Shown: in pieces, positions 9,501 through 20,719 of the stretch | Layout of the letters: the number at the start of each line of letters is the position of its first letter | Numbering within the stretch: the stretch's first letter is position 1 | DNA from: Hetaerina americana | Taxonomy: Eukaryota; Arthropoda; Insecta; Odonata; Calopterygidae | Direction: 5' to 3' | DNA: 64,000 nt | Assembly (NCBI GenBank): GCA_022747635.1 | Contig: JAKTNV010000005.1 | Span: 84,502,469-84,566,468, forward strand | Made by a program: the position numbers and the translations under genes | The notes under the pieces: model-generated | Seen by the model: the letters and a program-made list of their open reading frames with translations, nothing else | Told to the model about the DNA's origin: nothing | The model's database searches: none

Positions 9501-9794
9501 TGAAAAAATCAGAGAAAATTTTAGCACTGAGCGAAGTTTTGTAAGACTCGGTCACCTGGTAGAGAGATACAAGTAAGTAGATTTGGAGACGTTTCACATG
9601 CGGTGCAAAGTGGGTAAAAAAATAAAATGAAGAGAACAACGGAAAACAAACGAATACTTCCTGCGTAGGCATGGCGAAAACGGAAGGAAGAAGTTTTAAC
9701 GCACGTGATATGGAGAGGCAATAAAACTGTGTCCGTCGTGGAACTCATTACAAAGAGACAGGAGTACTGGAAGGCACCTTAAGTGAAGCTGTTG

Positions 9795-10105
9795 AGAATA
9801 CACTAGGGAAGACTTAAATATGAAGGGAGATTTGAATGGCTTGGAAATTTGATCGTTGAGGCAAGAGTACAAGAGTAGTTTGAACGATATTGAGAAGTGG
9901 GAGTGGAAAAAATATAATAATAGGCAGAGAGAGGAAAGAAAACGAAGAGGTTCTAGGCATGGCGGTTGAGGAAAGAAGACTGCTGGTACGATTTCGAGAA
10001 AGGCTCGTTTGTAGGTGTGCGAAAGGATGTTGGAGACAGTGATAGAGAGGAAAATACTAGGAGAGCAGAGGGAGTGATAGATAATGTTCGATCTTCCTGG
10101 GGCGG
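9795..10105 (+). mobile_element. LINE-D, RT C-terminal relic
   Basis: Degenerate plus-strand copy of the LINE-D C-terminal region: reading across frames gives pieces like 'FERY-EKWEWKKYNNRQREERKR', 'ERLVCRCAKGCWR' and 'VIERKILGEQRE', corresponding to the 'FEMWVWRRMEKVKWTERKT' to 'VIEGRMLGKRGRGRPR' stretch of better copies (46645-47235, 54240-55480). Assignment is moderate because of heavy decay. Confidence 0.5.
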
Positions 10106-10530
10106 GTTTAAAATTGCATAAGTAATGAACACTAAGAATGCAATTAGCATTATAATAATGGCGAAAAGTTAACTTTCTAGCCTGAGCGATCTTAGCGATT
10201 GTTCTGGTCCCTTACTATTTAAAATTATAATTTTAACACTAAAATGTATGCTAAACAGTTCATCTCTCCGATTGTTTTCACAATCTACCCCACCACAGCA
10301 ATGATGCGTTTTCAACTTAATTATAAAAGAGACCCACTTATAATTTTCATAAAAATGTTGTGTCTTATTCGACCCAACTCCGTTAGTCATGGCCAATAAC
10401 CCACTTAAACATCTTAGGTTTATCGCATCTTGCCCAAATAGTATTACATTTTTTTAATTTAATTAAATTACACGGTAGGTAAAAGGCAAATAAATCAGCG
10501 ACTGCCTGTACTACTATTGTATATTTACTT

Positions 10531-10817
10531 CTGGGTCACGGTAGGCCAGGGGTAGACCGTTGTACTTCTGGCCGGAGGATCCCGGGTTCGATTCCCGGGC
10601 AAGGCACTCTGGGCACCTGCACCTCCACCCAAGCTAAGGGGATTTTTCGGGTACCAGATCTTCCTGGGAAACCATAACCGGCACAGGGAAAGGAACTGGC
10701 CCCCCTACCCTGATGTGTGAATTTCACTCGCCGTATAGGGCTTAGTACAGGGTGAACTTGACAATCACCTACTGAACCGACTTTGATGGTTGATTACTGT
10801 GTGTAAGGTTTATATAT
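10531..10817 (+). mobile_element. tRNA-derived SINE, copy 2
   Basis: A-box-like TAGGCCAGGGGT (10542) and B-box-like GGGTTCGATTCCCGGG (10584), then the same body as copy 1 (GGCAAGGCACTCTGGGCACC; AGATCTTCCTGGGAAACC; CTGATGTGTGAATTTCAC) and the same TTGATTACTG end with a TTTATATATT tail. Its B box is the better preserved of the two plus-strand copies. Confidence 0.87.
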
Positions 10818-12110
10818 TAAATTAATAATAATATGGAAAAAATAATATAATAAAATAAATTATTATAATTAATTGACTTATTAAAATTTATTTGCTATTG
10901 AGTCGTTGTGGCAGGATGTAATATGTGGAATTAAATAAATGGAAAATAATATATAGTAGTATACAAATGGTTTTGATCAGCGCTCGGAAAATGTACCAAA
11001 TAGATCGCGTTATGAATGTTACCATTTTTATTATTTGAAAGATTTTCCTCAACATGGATTTCAGAGAGCCATACCCTTATGCACGCCTCATGTACTCCCC
11101 CCCAAACCATCTCTTCCTTTCGCATTGGTTCCCCTTTCCTTCCTCCTCTCCTCCTCCTTGAATCCACTCCCCCCTTCCCTTCCCCCAAACATTGATTCGT
11201 TTTCATTTCATCCCCAAACGCGTTTGCCAACCCCTAGCTCTGTAGCTTTGCAACCTAGATGAAACTTACTAGTAACAACTTCATGCCCTGCCTTTTGGCC
11301 GATATTTTGTTATCCTTGTATCTTTGTTGATTTTGTCCCAAGTTCAAGAGGAATGCATGCCATTCCCCCATTTAATCCTCTCCCATCCCGCATCCCACTT
11401 CTCACCACGTTCCACTTCACTTGCCATTGAAAGCCCTCCTAGAAATGACATTGTCCTTGTTGATAATGAGAGACTCACTCACGGCCCGTGCTTTGTCAAG
11501 GCCATCCTCTCCGTGCTATGATTTATTTTGCAATGCATCCCTCCTCACTTCAGATGGTCGGCCTACAGACCGAAATACTGGTGTAGTTGGTGAAATACTG
11601 ATATAGTTGGCCCGTCATTGTAAACACATATTAGGTCCCAACAGCAGTAACGCTGGTAGATTGCGCAAAGGTCACCACACTATGACGTCACATTAATTAG
11701 CCGTACGGTACCGCTAGTTGAATTCCGAGCTAACTTGCACTACTGGCGATGAATATCGGAACACACTAATATAGGTAGGCAAAGCGTGCACAGTTTTAAG
11801 TGCTACCCTAACCGTTGTAGTTTTCATTCGTTACCAATTTGCAATTCTTGCTCTTTGTTTGACCAATTTTCAAAGGCAAAATAATTTAAAATAAAAAATA
11901 ATATTCCTTTACGGATCTAGCTCGGATCTCCGCTCCACGCTCTCCGGTAGTCATGCCAACCTCGTTAAGACGCCTAAGAGCACCGCGTTCTAAGCGAAGC
12001 CTGACTGGTGAAAGATAAAAACATCCTTTCATCTTAATTCCCATCGTCAAATTTCTCCAGTTGGAACTCTTTTATTAGATCCCAAAATTTTGGTTTGATT
12101 TCATTCAAAT
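10818..12110. other. Unrecognised spacer with C-rich tract
   Basis: AT-rich at first, then a pyrimidine/C-rich run at 11090-11190 and unrecognised sequence. Proline-rich frames over the C-rich tract are compositional. No named element. Confidence 0.35.
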
Positions 12111-12119
12111 GGAAAATAA

Positions 12120-13012
12120 ATGTGGAGGGGGAGCGTAAAAGAACCGTTGTTTTGGAGACCACGAACAGAAAAATTAAACCGACAAACTTTGCCAAAGGGT
12201 CTTACTCTGCGCATTCTATTCACATTTCTAAAATCCTTCACCATTAGCTCCGTATTCACCAGTGAGATATGTTTATTTGTCAACGATGCAGTGGTTTACA
12301 GAGATTTCCATATTCCTGAGGATACAGCAGCTTTGTCGAATGACCTCAACGCTGGTGTGACACATGGAATTAGAATTAAACTTAAAAAAATGCGTCGTGA
12401 TAAATTTTTGGAACAAGAGCAATTCCCTATCAAACGCATTCTGCATTGGGAGCACCAAAATGGAATGTGTAGACTGTATTAAATACTTATTCGGTTTCCT
12501 TCACTCACAACCTCTCCTGGGTGAAGCACATACATATTATGTGGACATTAGGATTTATCAGAAGAATACTAGATAAATGTGAGGAAAAGGTCAAAGAGAT
12601 GTGTTATCTTTCGCTAGTTAGACCTCATTTAGATAATGCTGCAAGTCTCTAAGATCCTAACGAACTGGAATTGATTACCAAATTGGATCGCGTGTAGCGT
12701 AGAGGAAGTAGTTTTGTAAAACGTTGTTATGATAAATATAGTTGCGTATCCAAAATATTAGAGCAGCTAGGCTGGGAATCATTCACGGAACCAAGGTTGA
12801 ATTACAGATTAAATCGCTTGCATAAATTGGAAGAAAGTCTCTTTAGCAATGATGTTGAAAATATATTATTAAATAAGTGATTAGTGTATGTATTAAATAC
12901 GGGATTATAATAACATTGTCCGACCGCGGTAGGGTCATATTCGGGTCAAAATTAGTCCGAACTGTATTCACCCCCTACCGCACACCCTAGTGGTGGCTTG
13001 CGGGGTACTAAA
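12120..13012 (+). mobile_element. LINE-A, RT domain to 3' tail
   Basis: One of the two longest LINE-A copies. In order: a decayed 'PKGLTLRILFTF' (the PQGSVLGPLLF box of RT), the catalytic loop 'LFVNDAVVYRD' at about 12270-12300, a 'LELNLKKC' block, 'FGFLHSQPLLGEAHTYYVD', a 'RRGSSFVKRCYDKYS'-like block, and the tail 'TGTCCGACCGCGGTAGG' to 'CCTAGTGGTGGCTTGCGGGG'. Frameshifts and stops abound. The catalytic box reads F-V-N-D where RTs normally have F/Y-x-D-D. Confidence 0.8.
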
Positions 13013-13104
13013 ATCAATAACTATAAATAATCTGCTTTGGTAGTAGTTATAACAGTGGTGACATAGTAGACATAGCTGAGATAATTTTTGCCATTGGTAT
13101 TAAA

Positions 13105-13132
13105 AAAAACCAAAATACACACACACACACAT

Positions 13133-13193
<61 letters not shown>

Positions 13194-13205
13194 CATATAT
13201 ATAGT

Positions 13206-13275
<70 letters not shown>
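13105..13275. repeat. (CA)n and (TA)n microsatellites
   Basis: An ACACAC tract at 13117-13143 runs into TA arrays at 13146-13190 and about 13207-13275. They border the left side of the large inverted repeat. Confidence 0.93.
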
Positions 13276-13277
<2 letters not shown>

Positions 13278-13310
13278 CGATTGTACGGAAAAACTCACAC
13301 GAGCGGCACA

Positions 13311-13547
13311 ATAATGGGCTGACACAATATAACACAAATAGAAAAGAATAGACACATTTAAAAGAACACTCACACGGTAAATTGTTCGAGCTTTCGGCCC
13401 TCTCAGAGGCCTTCTTCAAGAGAGACTGAGAGTCTCTCTTGAAGAAGGCCTCTGAGAGGGCCGAAAGCTCGAACAATTTACCGTGTGAGTGTTCTTTTAA
13501 ATGTGTCTATTCTTTTCTATTTGTGTTATATTGTGTCAGCCCATTAT
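13311..13547. repeat. Perfect 117-bp inverted repeat (family H, two arms)
   Basis: Arm 13311-13427 and arm 13431-13547 are exact reverse complements, separated by three bases (GAG). Each arm contains an inner hairpin, CTTGAAGAAGGCC...GGCCGAAAGCTCG (13438-13468 in the right arm), then a T/GT-rich stretch ending CAGCCCATTAT, after which the right arm joins (TA)n. The inner part resembles the unit at 31587-31705. The whole could form a large cruciform or hairpin RNA. Confidence 0.95.

Positions 13548-13640
<93 letters not shown>
13548..13640. repeat. (TA)n microsatellite
   Basis: About 90 bp of TA with one ATTTAT interruption near 13571, directly attached to the right arm of the inverted repeat. 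Confidence 0.95.
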
Positions 13641-13643
<3 letters not shown>

Positions 13644-14500
13644 ATTAGCTAATTTATTTGGTGGAGGGTTTGAAGACCGGTCCATTTGTTTGTTTTCTCC
13701 AGCGTAACATTGCGGAATTTGCAAATATATTGAGATGAAATAAGTAACAAAAGTTACTTATTTCATTTCATTCCGATGCCTTTGCCACCGTACCAAACTA
13801 ATCACCATCAATAAGCCCCTTGTCTCATCCCTCTAATATTGGTCAACTCTACATCATTGTGATGATCCTTTTCCTCTTCCTCATTTCCGTCTCTGAAATG
13901 TCATGACATCATCGTTAATCTCTTCCCACCATTACGCTAGTCGCTCTGCTAATTTCTGAGCGGCTGAGTTACATATCATGTGTGTGTGTTATATGGTGCG
14001 TTATTCCTCTCCTGTGCGTTATTCTACTTAACTGTTTTATACTCCGATTTCCTTCTCCTTTTCTTCCTTCTTCCTAAATTATATCAGATATAAAATTCCT
14101 GGTTTCCCTGGGCACCCTTCGCGTTTACCATTCCTATTGTTCTTCTGCAGATATCTCATCGATTTATTTCTCATCTTATAGTCCTTTCCCCTCCAGTTTG
14201 CATCACCTCAATTGCTTACCTGACCTTTATAAATTATGCCTTGCACTCATTCATAATTTTACCAATTAAAGCGCCCTCTCACCACTCTCGCCCCATCCAT
14301 CAGCTGCTAATTGTCATGCATTTTTCGAATGCTTAAAAAGTTTAAAATTGCGATCCATATCTGCATGCCCCCCGAGGAAACTCTGCTTCAAGAAGCTATT
14401 CATAACCTCAGTATATCTAACTGTAATCTCCGTGTATTCCGATGCCTATGTGACTATACTTGTGATGTTTGATCAGAGTGCTGAGTAGAACCACGGTCGT
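13641..14500. other. Unrecognised spacer
   Basis: Contains one small hairpin (13735-13748 with 13753-13766, ATGAAATAAGTAAC and its complement, 4-bp loop). Otherwise pyrimidine-rich unique-looking sequence. Confidence 0.35.
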
Positions 14501-14504
14501 AGAT

Positions 14505-14575
14505 ATTGTACATCTACATAATACCCTGAAAGTCACCGGGAAGGCGGGTGGCAGGGGGTGTATCTACACCAGACA
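14505..14575 (-). mobile_element. LINE 3' tail fragment
   Basis: Begins ACATCTACATAATACCC and continues to GGCGGGTGGCAGGGGGTGTA, the reverse complement of the terminal module of the LINE tails here. Only about 70 bp remain before the A3 composite begins. Confidence 0.45.
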
Positions 14576-14663
14576 GGCGCAGCACACGAACAGATAATGT
14601 CACTCACCATGCATGAGACAGAAAACAATGAACGAGTTACCATTTATCGGACTATTTATTTAT

Positions 14664-15622
14664 ATATACTGCAAGCCACCGCTGGGGTGTGTGGCAGGGG
14701 GCGAACACACACCAGAATAATTTTACCCGAACATCACCATACCGCGGTCGAACAATGTTATTATGATCACTTATCATTTGTGGAAAAAACGACATCTTAA
14801 ATCTATCTGTTCTCAATTAATCTCACTAACTTTAATGGTATGAACTCTCCTACCGCAGTACGAAAGAAGTAATAATACATTTTCAACATCATTGCTAAAG
14901 AGACATCCTTCCAATTTATGCAAGAACTTCGCTCCGTTACTGAATCCCCGCCTAGCTCCTCTAATATTTTGGATACGCCACTAAGTTTATCATAGCAACA
15001 TTTTACAGATCTAGCTCCTCCACACTGCACGCGATCAAATTCGGCAATTAATTAAGTGAGGATCCCATATCCTAATTTTTTGCTAGCTTGTCCACATATT
15101 ACCCGTGTGTGTTTCACCCAGGAGAGATCGTGTATGAGAGTAAGGCCTAAGTATTTCATTGAGTCTACACATTCCATTTCGGTAATCCCAATGGAATAGG
15201 CATTCGGGAGGGAATTGCCCGTATTCCAAAAATTTATGACTACGCACTTTTTGTGTTTAATTCTAATGCCACGTGTCGCACCAGCGTTGCATAGTATTAA
15301 GGTCATTCGATAAAGCTGTCGTGTTATTAAGATCACGGATATCACGGTAAACCACTGCATCATTGGCAAACAAACGTATCATGTTAGTGTCTACGGTGTC
15401 AGTATTGTTAACGTAAATTAGGAATAAAAGAGGCCCGATAACACATACCTTTGGAACACCCGAAGTAACTTGAACTGTATTTTAGATAACTCAATATATG
15501 GCTACTCTTTGTGCCCAACCATTAAAAGCCTTATTCCAACCGCTGATATTTTTATCGATGCCATATACTCCTAGCTTTTCGAGTAGTTTACTATGAGGTA
15601 CTTTGTCGAAGGCTTGCTTGAC
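14664..15622 (-). mobile_element. LINE-A, RT domain to 3' tail (minus)
   Basis: The best-preserved LINE-A reverse transcriptase. On the minus strand: 'KQAFDKVPHSKLLEKLGVYG' (15615-15555), 'TSGVPK', 'GPLLFLIYVNNTDTV', the catalytic loop 'LFANDAVVYRD' (about 15380-15350), 'KKCVVINFWNTGNSLPN', 'DLSWVKHTRVICGQASKK', 'GARSVKCCYDKLSGVSKIL' and the tail ending GTGTGGCAGGGGGC reversed. Catalytic box reads F-A-N-D. A few stops and frameshifts disable it. Its truncated 5' edge at about 15622 meets the 5' edge of a LINE-E tail running the other way. Confidence 0.85.
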
Positions 15623-15800
15623 GATAAATTTTCCGCCAGTATATAAATGGATTTTCAAGTATTTTTCGGAGTTTTTAGCGAATGTTTCTTCCCTTTTCTT
15701 AACCATTCAAATCCCCTACTCTCCCTAATCCCTTACTTATCCTACGTGGTGCTTGTACTCCCTGCCACACTCCTTTTTTGGTGGATCGCTGGGTATTAAT
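15622..15800 (+). mobile_element. LINE-E 3' tail, copy 1
   Basis: Plus-strand tail: TTTTTCGGAGTTTTTAGCGA, TCCCTAATCCCTTACTTATC, GTGGTGCTTGTACTCCC, TGCCACACTCC, TTTTTTGGTGGATCGCTGGG. It matches the reverse complements of 57637-57966 and 24183-24500. The 5' side is truncated at the junction with LINE-A. Confidence 0.65.
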
Positions 15801-17400
15801 TTCCATTTTTATTATGAATAACTGGAAACTGTTGTTACAAATTAGGGAAATGGGTTGAATTGCGAAGTTATCACTATTTCAGTTTGAGTTTCTAAGGTAA
15901 TGGGGAGAGCTAATTGACGGAACTGATGATGGTGTAAGCTTTTTATGACCTTTGCACTATTTCTGGTTACCTGAGACAGGCGGGCAGATGTAGACGAGCC
16001 AGATGTAGATGATACAGGTTCTAATATTCATGTATTTTTGGTGACCCTTGAACCTTATTTTCCACGTGACAACTTGTCGATAAATTCGCCGGGATTACTT
16101 CTAAATCTATTGAATATTCTGTCAGCTCTACTAAGTAGAAACGAATGAATGAACATTCTTTACGCTCGTAACTCAGACTCCAATTTTGCCGATAAATACC
16201 CCGAATATGTTTCACGCAAACCTTCCTTCGCTCCAATGTGAATAACTCTTTTTAACCGTCGCTCCATCAACTAACTCCCACACTCACTTTGAAGGCCGAC
16301 TACCCCCATTCGGGCTTCAAACAATACAAATCAATTAATACCTCCTGGTTTACTTGCTGTTGTTCGTTGGTTTATGTTGTTCAACTTCCCTCTCATCGAG
16401 AATTCCGTTTCCTCCATTCTATTGCTGTTGATCCTGTTGAGATCGGATTTCATTGGACGATGACGGTCAAAGCCTTGCCGCCCACACTGCCGGAGGAGTT
16501 CATTGCTCTATATTTGTCCATCTTAAAGCCATGGATAAGATAATTGAGTTGGTTTACAGTTGCATCCATCGGTAGTATTTTTAACGTCACATCACTTTAG
16601 CGCCGGATCATATTCCTTTGTAGTCCTATAATTACGGATCAGACGCTACACAAACTACTCTCAGTCCGACTACCCTTCAATTTACTTGAAATTAACATCC
16701 CTCCCCCCCAAGAGGTAAATATTACGGAGCGCAAAAATAATTCATGAAATTCACAAAAAATATACTTACATCAGCAATAAGATTCACCAAAGTTCTCAAG
16801 AAATTGTCTTTCATTTTCCTATAAAACCGAAAATTTCATAAATTTCACTCTTTTCCAGATTACCGCTTTCAAATAATGGCTTCATAAGCTTAAACACGAT
16901 ACTTTTAACTTATAATCAATTGATTTTAATTTACAGCAGCAGATTTTTGGGTTAGTTACGAAAACGATAGGTAAAAGATAATTTTTCCACGGGTAAAGTA
17001 TACTTTAAAAGTGAGTTGCAGAAGTTAATAACGGGATTATTAAACATAATTGTCGTAATTAATGAACTGATCGCTTCTCGTTTTCACCAACATTCTTCAC
17101 CGGCCTCCCGTCGCTCTTTATCGCCTCAATCTTTCGTTACAGTAGTTGATCACGTGTTACAACTCGAAAATTTCCTATGTGAAGTTTGTTCGGGGTCAGT
17201 GCGTATATACTAGTATGTACGTTGGCATCTGTGTTGGCGATGACCTCCTCGTTTTCGACGTCAATCGTTTTCAATCGAGATATTTTTTTCAAGTTTAAAA
17301 TTGAAAAAACCGCTGGGATACCAAAAATCCGAGCTTGGAATAACAAAAATGTGGTGAATACGGTGTAATTTGTAAGAATTCAAACATTAATACAAAGGTT
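15801..17400. other. Unrecognised spacer
   Basis: AT-rich sequence with short frames (16021-16236 minus, 71 codons; 16289-16543 plus, 84 codons) that carry no motif I recognise. Confidence 0.35.
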
Positions 17401-17409
17401 TTTGCAATA

Positions 17410-17880
17410 GAAACTCTGCAGGTGCATTTTCTTGCAGGAAGAGATTTTATTTCTTACCCACATGAAGACGCTCTTCCTTGATTTCACCGCTCAACTGGTG
17501 CAGTAACGATGGATTTATTCGAGATATCTTCATTTATCTTTTGTCCTCTTTGCAAGTGATTGATTGAAATAAATCATTCCGAGTGAATCCCAGAAAACCT
17601 TCACCTTGTCGGCAAATTTCACCGTCTTCACCTTATTCGTAGTCGGATCGCATTTATAATCCCACTGTTACTTTATCTTTGGAGTGAAGTAGCGTATACA
17701 TGCTTCTTCCACAGTTATGTATTGACGCAGAAACTCGTCAGGGTTGCAACATGGAAGCACCAAAGTAGCAAATCGACCACAACCAATGCGTTTAATCTCC
17801 ACTAAGAGCTTATCTTGCCAAGATTTTTCACGCCCAATTTTTCGTGCTATTTTGGAAACAGTGTACATTATTATGTGCTT
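17410..17880 (-). pseudogene. mariner-type transposase relic, central region
   Basis: Minus-strand reading: 'NPDEFLRQYITVEEACIRYFTPKIK' (split here as 'NPDEFLRQYI' + 'TVEEACIRYF'), then across stops 'KVKTVKFADKVKVFWDS' and 'GMIYFNQSL'. This is the middle of a mariner-family transposase around its first catalytic aspartate, of a type with 'VDETWIHYYTPE'. Here the aspartate position is E and the W is C, so the active site is lost. No terminal repeats found. A subfamily distinct from the other mariners in the window. Confidence 0.65.
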
Positions 17881-20700
17881 ATGACCTCAACTATTAAGCG
17901 AATATTGTCACTATGACATCGATAGCACAAAACCCACATGTATTGGATTATTTCAATCATTTCGGAGAAAGTCACTTCCACTGGACGTCCCTAACGATGT
18001 TCATTAACCTTGGAGGAACGGTTATATTTAAACTCATCTACTCAATTGTGAAGAGTCACAAACACAGTAAAAGATGCGGTATGGACTCAATTCAACTTAG
18101 CTTTGTTCAATTTCGGTGTTAGAAATGTTAAGTCACCCCAGGCATTTGTTTCCATTTTTCTGAATAATCAAAAGTTGGTTGTTTCAATCGACTATGAAAA
18201 TGATATCACGCGATTCATATAGCTGAAACTTTACCATCTGTTTAATGAGAGGCGAGATTTTTCATGCGACTGCCTTGACCTCTTGACTCGTTCCTCTTAC
18301 TTGACGATCTTGTCCACCCTGGAAATCTTCTAGTCGAATGCCACTATGACATTAGTTAAATATACGCCCCACACTCCGGGGAACTGCGTCATGACGAGAT
18401 CGTGTCGAAGGAGACTTTCATGATACCATGTTTTAATTTAAGCATTCATTACCGAGTTCTCGAAAAAAATCGATACGGCTCGGTGTCGTAATTAAGGTTG
18501 TGTTTATCTCTTTCATTATTCTCGGGAATATCGGATGAATGTTGACCCTTGCTGGAGTTGCTCTAAACAAATAGCGCGTGCGGGAACCTTGCTGGTACGT
18601 CGTGGTTTCAACCAGTTTAATCGATCTTGGGGAGGTGACATTACCAGATAATTATTTTTTCAAAAATTGAATGCTATCTACGTATTTTTCGTCTTACGTA
18701 TGACGGCAAGGGATTAAATTTGCCGTAATAGCGACGATAGCTGTCGTTGTCTTGTTTGATGCTTTCCCTGAAAGAGCCAATTTACAAATCTGAAATACGA
18801 GCAAAAAATACGAGATAACGTGATAACAGGCAGGGAGAAGTTTTTCGTGACATTTCTTCTTATACAACCTGATGATTGGAATGCCTTAGAGGATATTTGC
18901 AGAATGAAGGAGTTTATTAAAGACCACGTTAAAACTAAGCCAGATGCACAATTGGACCTTACACCTTGAATTAGAACGCAATCAAGTTTTTATAGATGTG
19001 GAGCAATTTTTCTTTTTGGGTCGAAGGAAATATAGCCTCACTCCTCACAGAATTCGTGAACAGAATTCTGAGAGGAGCATTTTTCTCGCGTTTTTGAGAA
19101 TTTTTCAATGCCGAAGATCACGGAAGAGTTCATTACTGGCACATAAATTTCCAATGGTCACCATAATGAAAGTACTATATGTTCGAGCAGTTCGTAAATA
19201 AATGTATGAAAAATATGGAAGTACCTCCATGTTTGTCCTGTGGGAAAGTAATAATGTGAATTTGGATCGAACGGACATCGAGAATAATATCACCTGCACC
19301 AGACTGCGTAATGGGGTATTTATTTTTTAATGTAACATTTTATCTGCAGAATACTGGAGTAAAATTCATTTCAAAGGCTGATTTTAAACTACGGTAGTCA
19401 CATTCACCGACGAGAGATCTCATCGATCCCACGAGCCCACGTGAATTTGCTGAGGACCATAGAGAGTGTATGGTTGTAGTAGAAAACCGCGATGGAGGTA
19501 AACGAACCTCTTGCACGAGAGTTTGACGCGGGATCTGCTGCTGATAGCAACGATCGCTCCCTACTGCTGCCGTCAGCATTCATTCGCGAGGATTTAAACC
19601 TAAGAGTTCCATCAACTATCTCCTGCCACCTCGGGTAAACTAGTAGGGAGTATCTATTGGGCTATGATAACCATAAGGGTTCGGCTTCAAATCTGGGTAT
19701 CCATACACGCATCTAACCGTATGGTGTGATTTCCCCAGTATATATACCTGATATCAGCAGGCGGAACGCTGGATAAAGGAATTGCATACCACCACCTCAA
19801 TACTCATTCCATGTGTTAATTCCACATTCCATGTGGAGGAGAGGACTTTAACATTCCCTGAACTCTCCGCCCTCTCCTTTTCCCCTGCAACACGTTCTCC
19901 TGGTAGCTTGGAGGATACTAAAAAAAATACCAAAAAATTACCATCAAACCATCCTTTGGTTCGTTGGTTGCGTTATTTCCATTTTACCGCTCGTGGAGGC
20001 GGAGTTTTCAGTCTCTTCCACGTGGGGCGCACCACTCAAAAGTGGCTCAGAGACTGTCAAGAGTGGGAGAGATTGATTGGCGTAGAGAGAAAGGAGGCCC
20101 GTTGAAATCCCTCTGTTACACACTCTTTTATTTTGTTTCGTCGCATTCAGGATTTCAGATCTGTTTTTGACACGCCTACCGATGTTCAGTGGACTTTAAA
20201 ACATCGAATGCTAACGTATTCCTGATGAAAATAACAATACCCTAAAAATATGTGTTTTAATATATCTCCCGCCTACTATCCCCCTCACCTGCTTCATCCC
20301 GCCCCCCCTCGTGCTCTCCTTCCTCCCCTACCCGGATTTTAATATAGTCAGATAAGCCCAGAGATATATATGGATGACTATTGAAATGTCTTTTTCTGTG
20401 GGCAGAGTTCAAATTGTAGTCGCGCCCCTACCCCACCCCATCCCGTGGATAATCGAATTGACAGAAAATCCCTAAAAAATGTATCGGTCTAATTCTGGGG
20501 TATAAGGGTTCGAAATTCGTAAAAGAAATAGAAATGCCCACCCTCAAGGCTGTTTATTATATTTCTTCAATCAATCAATGAAGTTTGTATTCAAATTGGT
20601 TGCCAACCGAAGAAAAACGCAATTTCTCTCTTTCTAGTGCATTTTTAAATAAAATGTTTTTTTTATTCAAAAAAATATTTTATCTTCACATAAATGAGGT
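17881..20700. other. Unrecognised region
   Basis: No family recognised. Several 60-107-codon frames (for example 18944-19201 +, 19340-19579 -, 19782-20105 +) lack motifs. Short AATTCGTGAACAGAATTC-like palindromic sequence at about 19050. A C-rich patch lies at 20270-20340. Confidence 0.3.
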
Positions 20701-20719
20701 ATCGGAGGTATCTCACAGT

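Noticed and set aside
9039..9503. 154-codon plus-strand frame as a gene
   Set aside because: No motif; the second half follows C-rich and T-rich tracts. GC-rich DNA alone explains the lack of stops.
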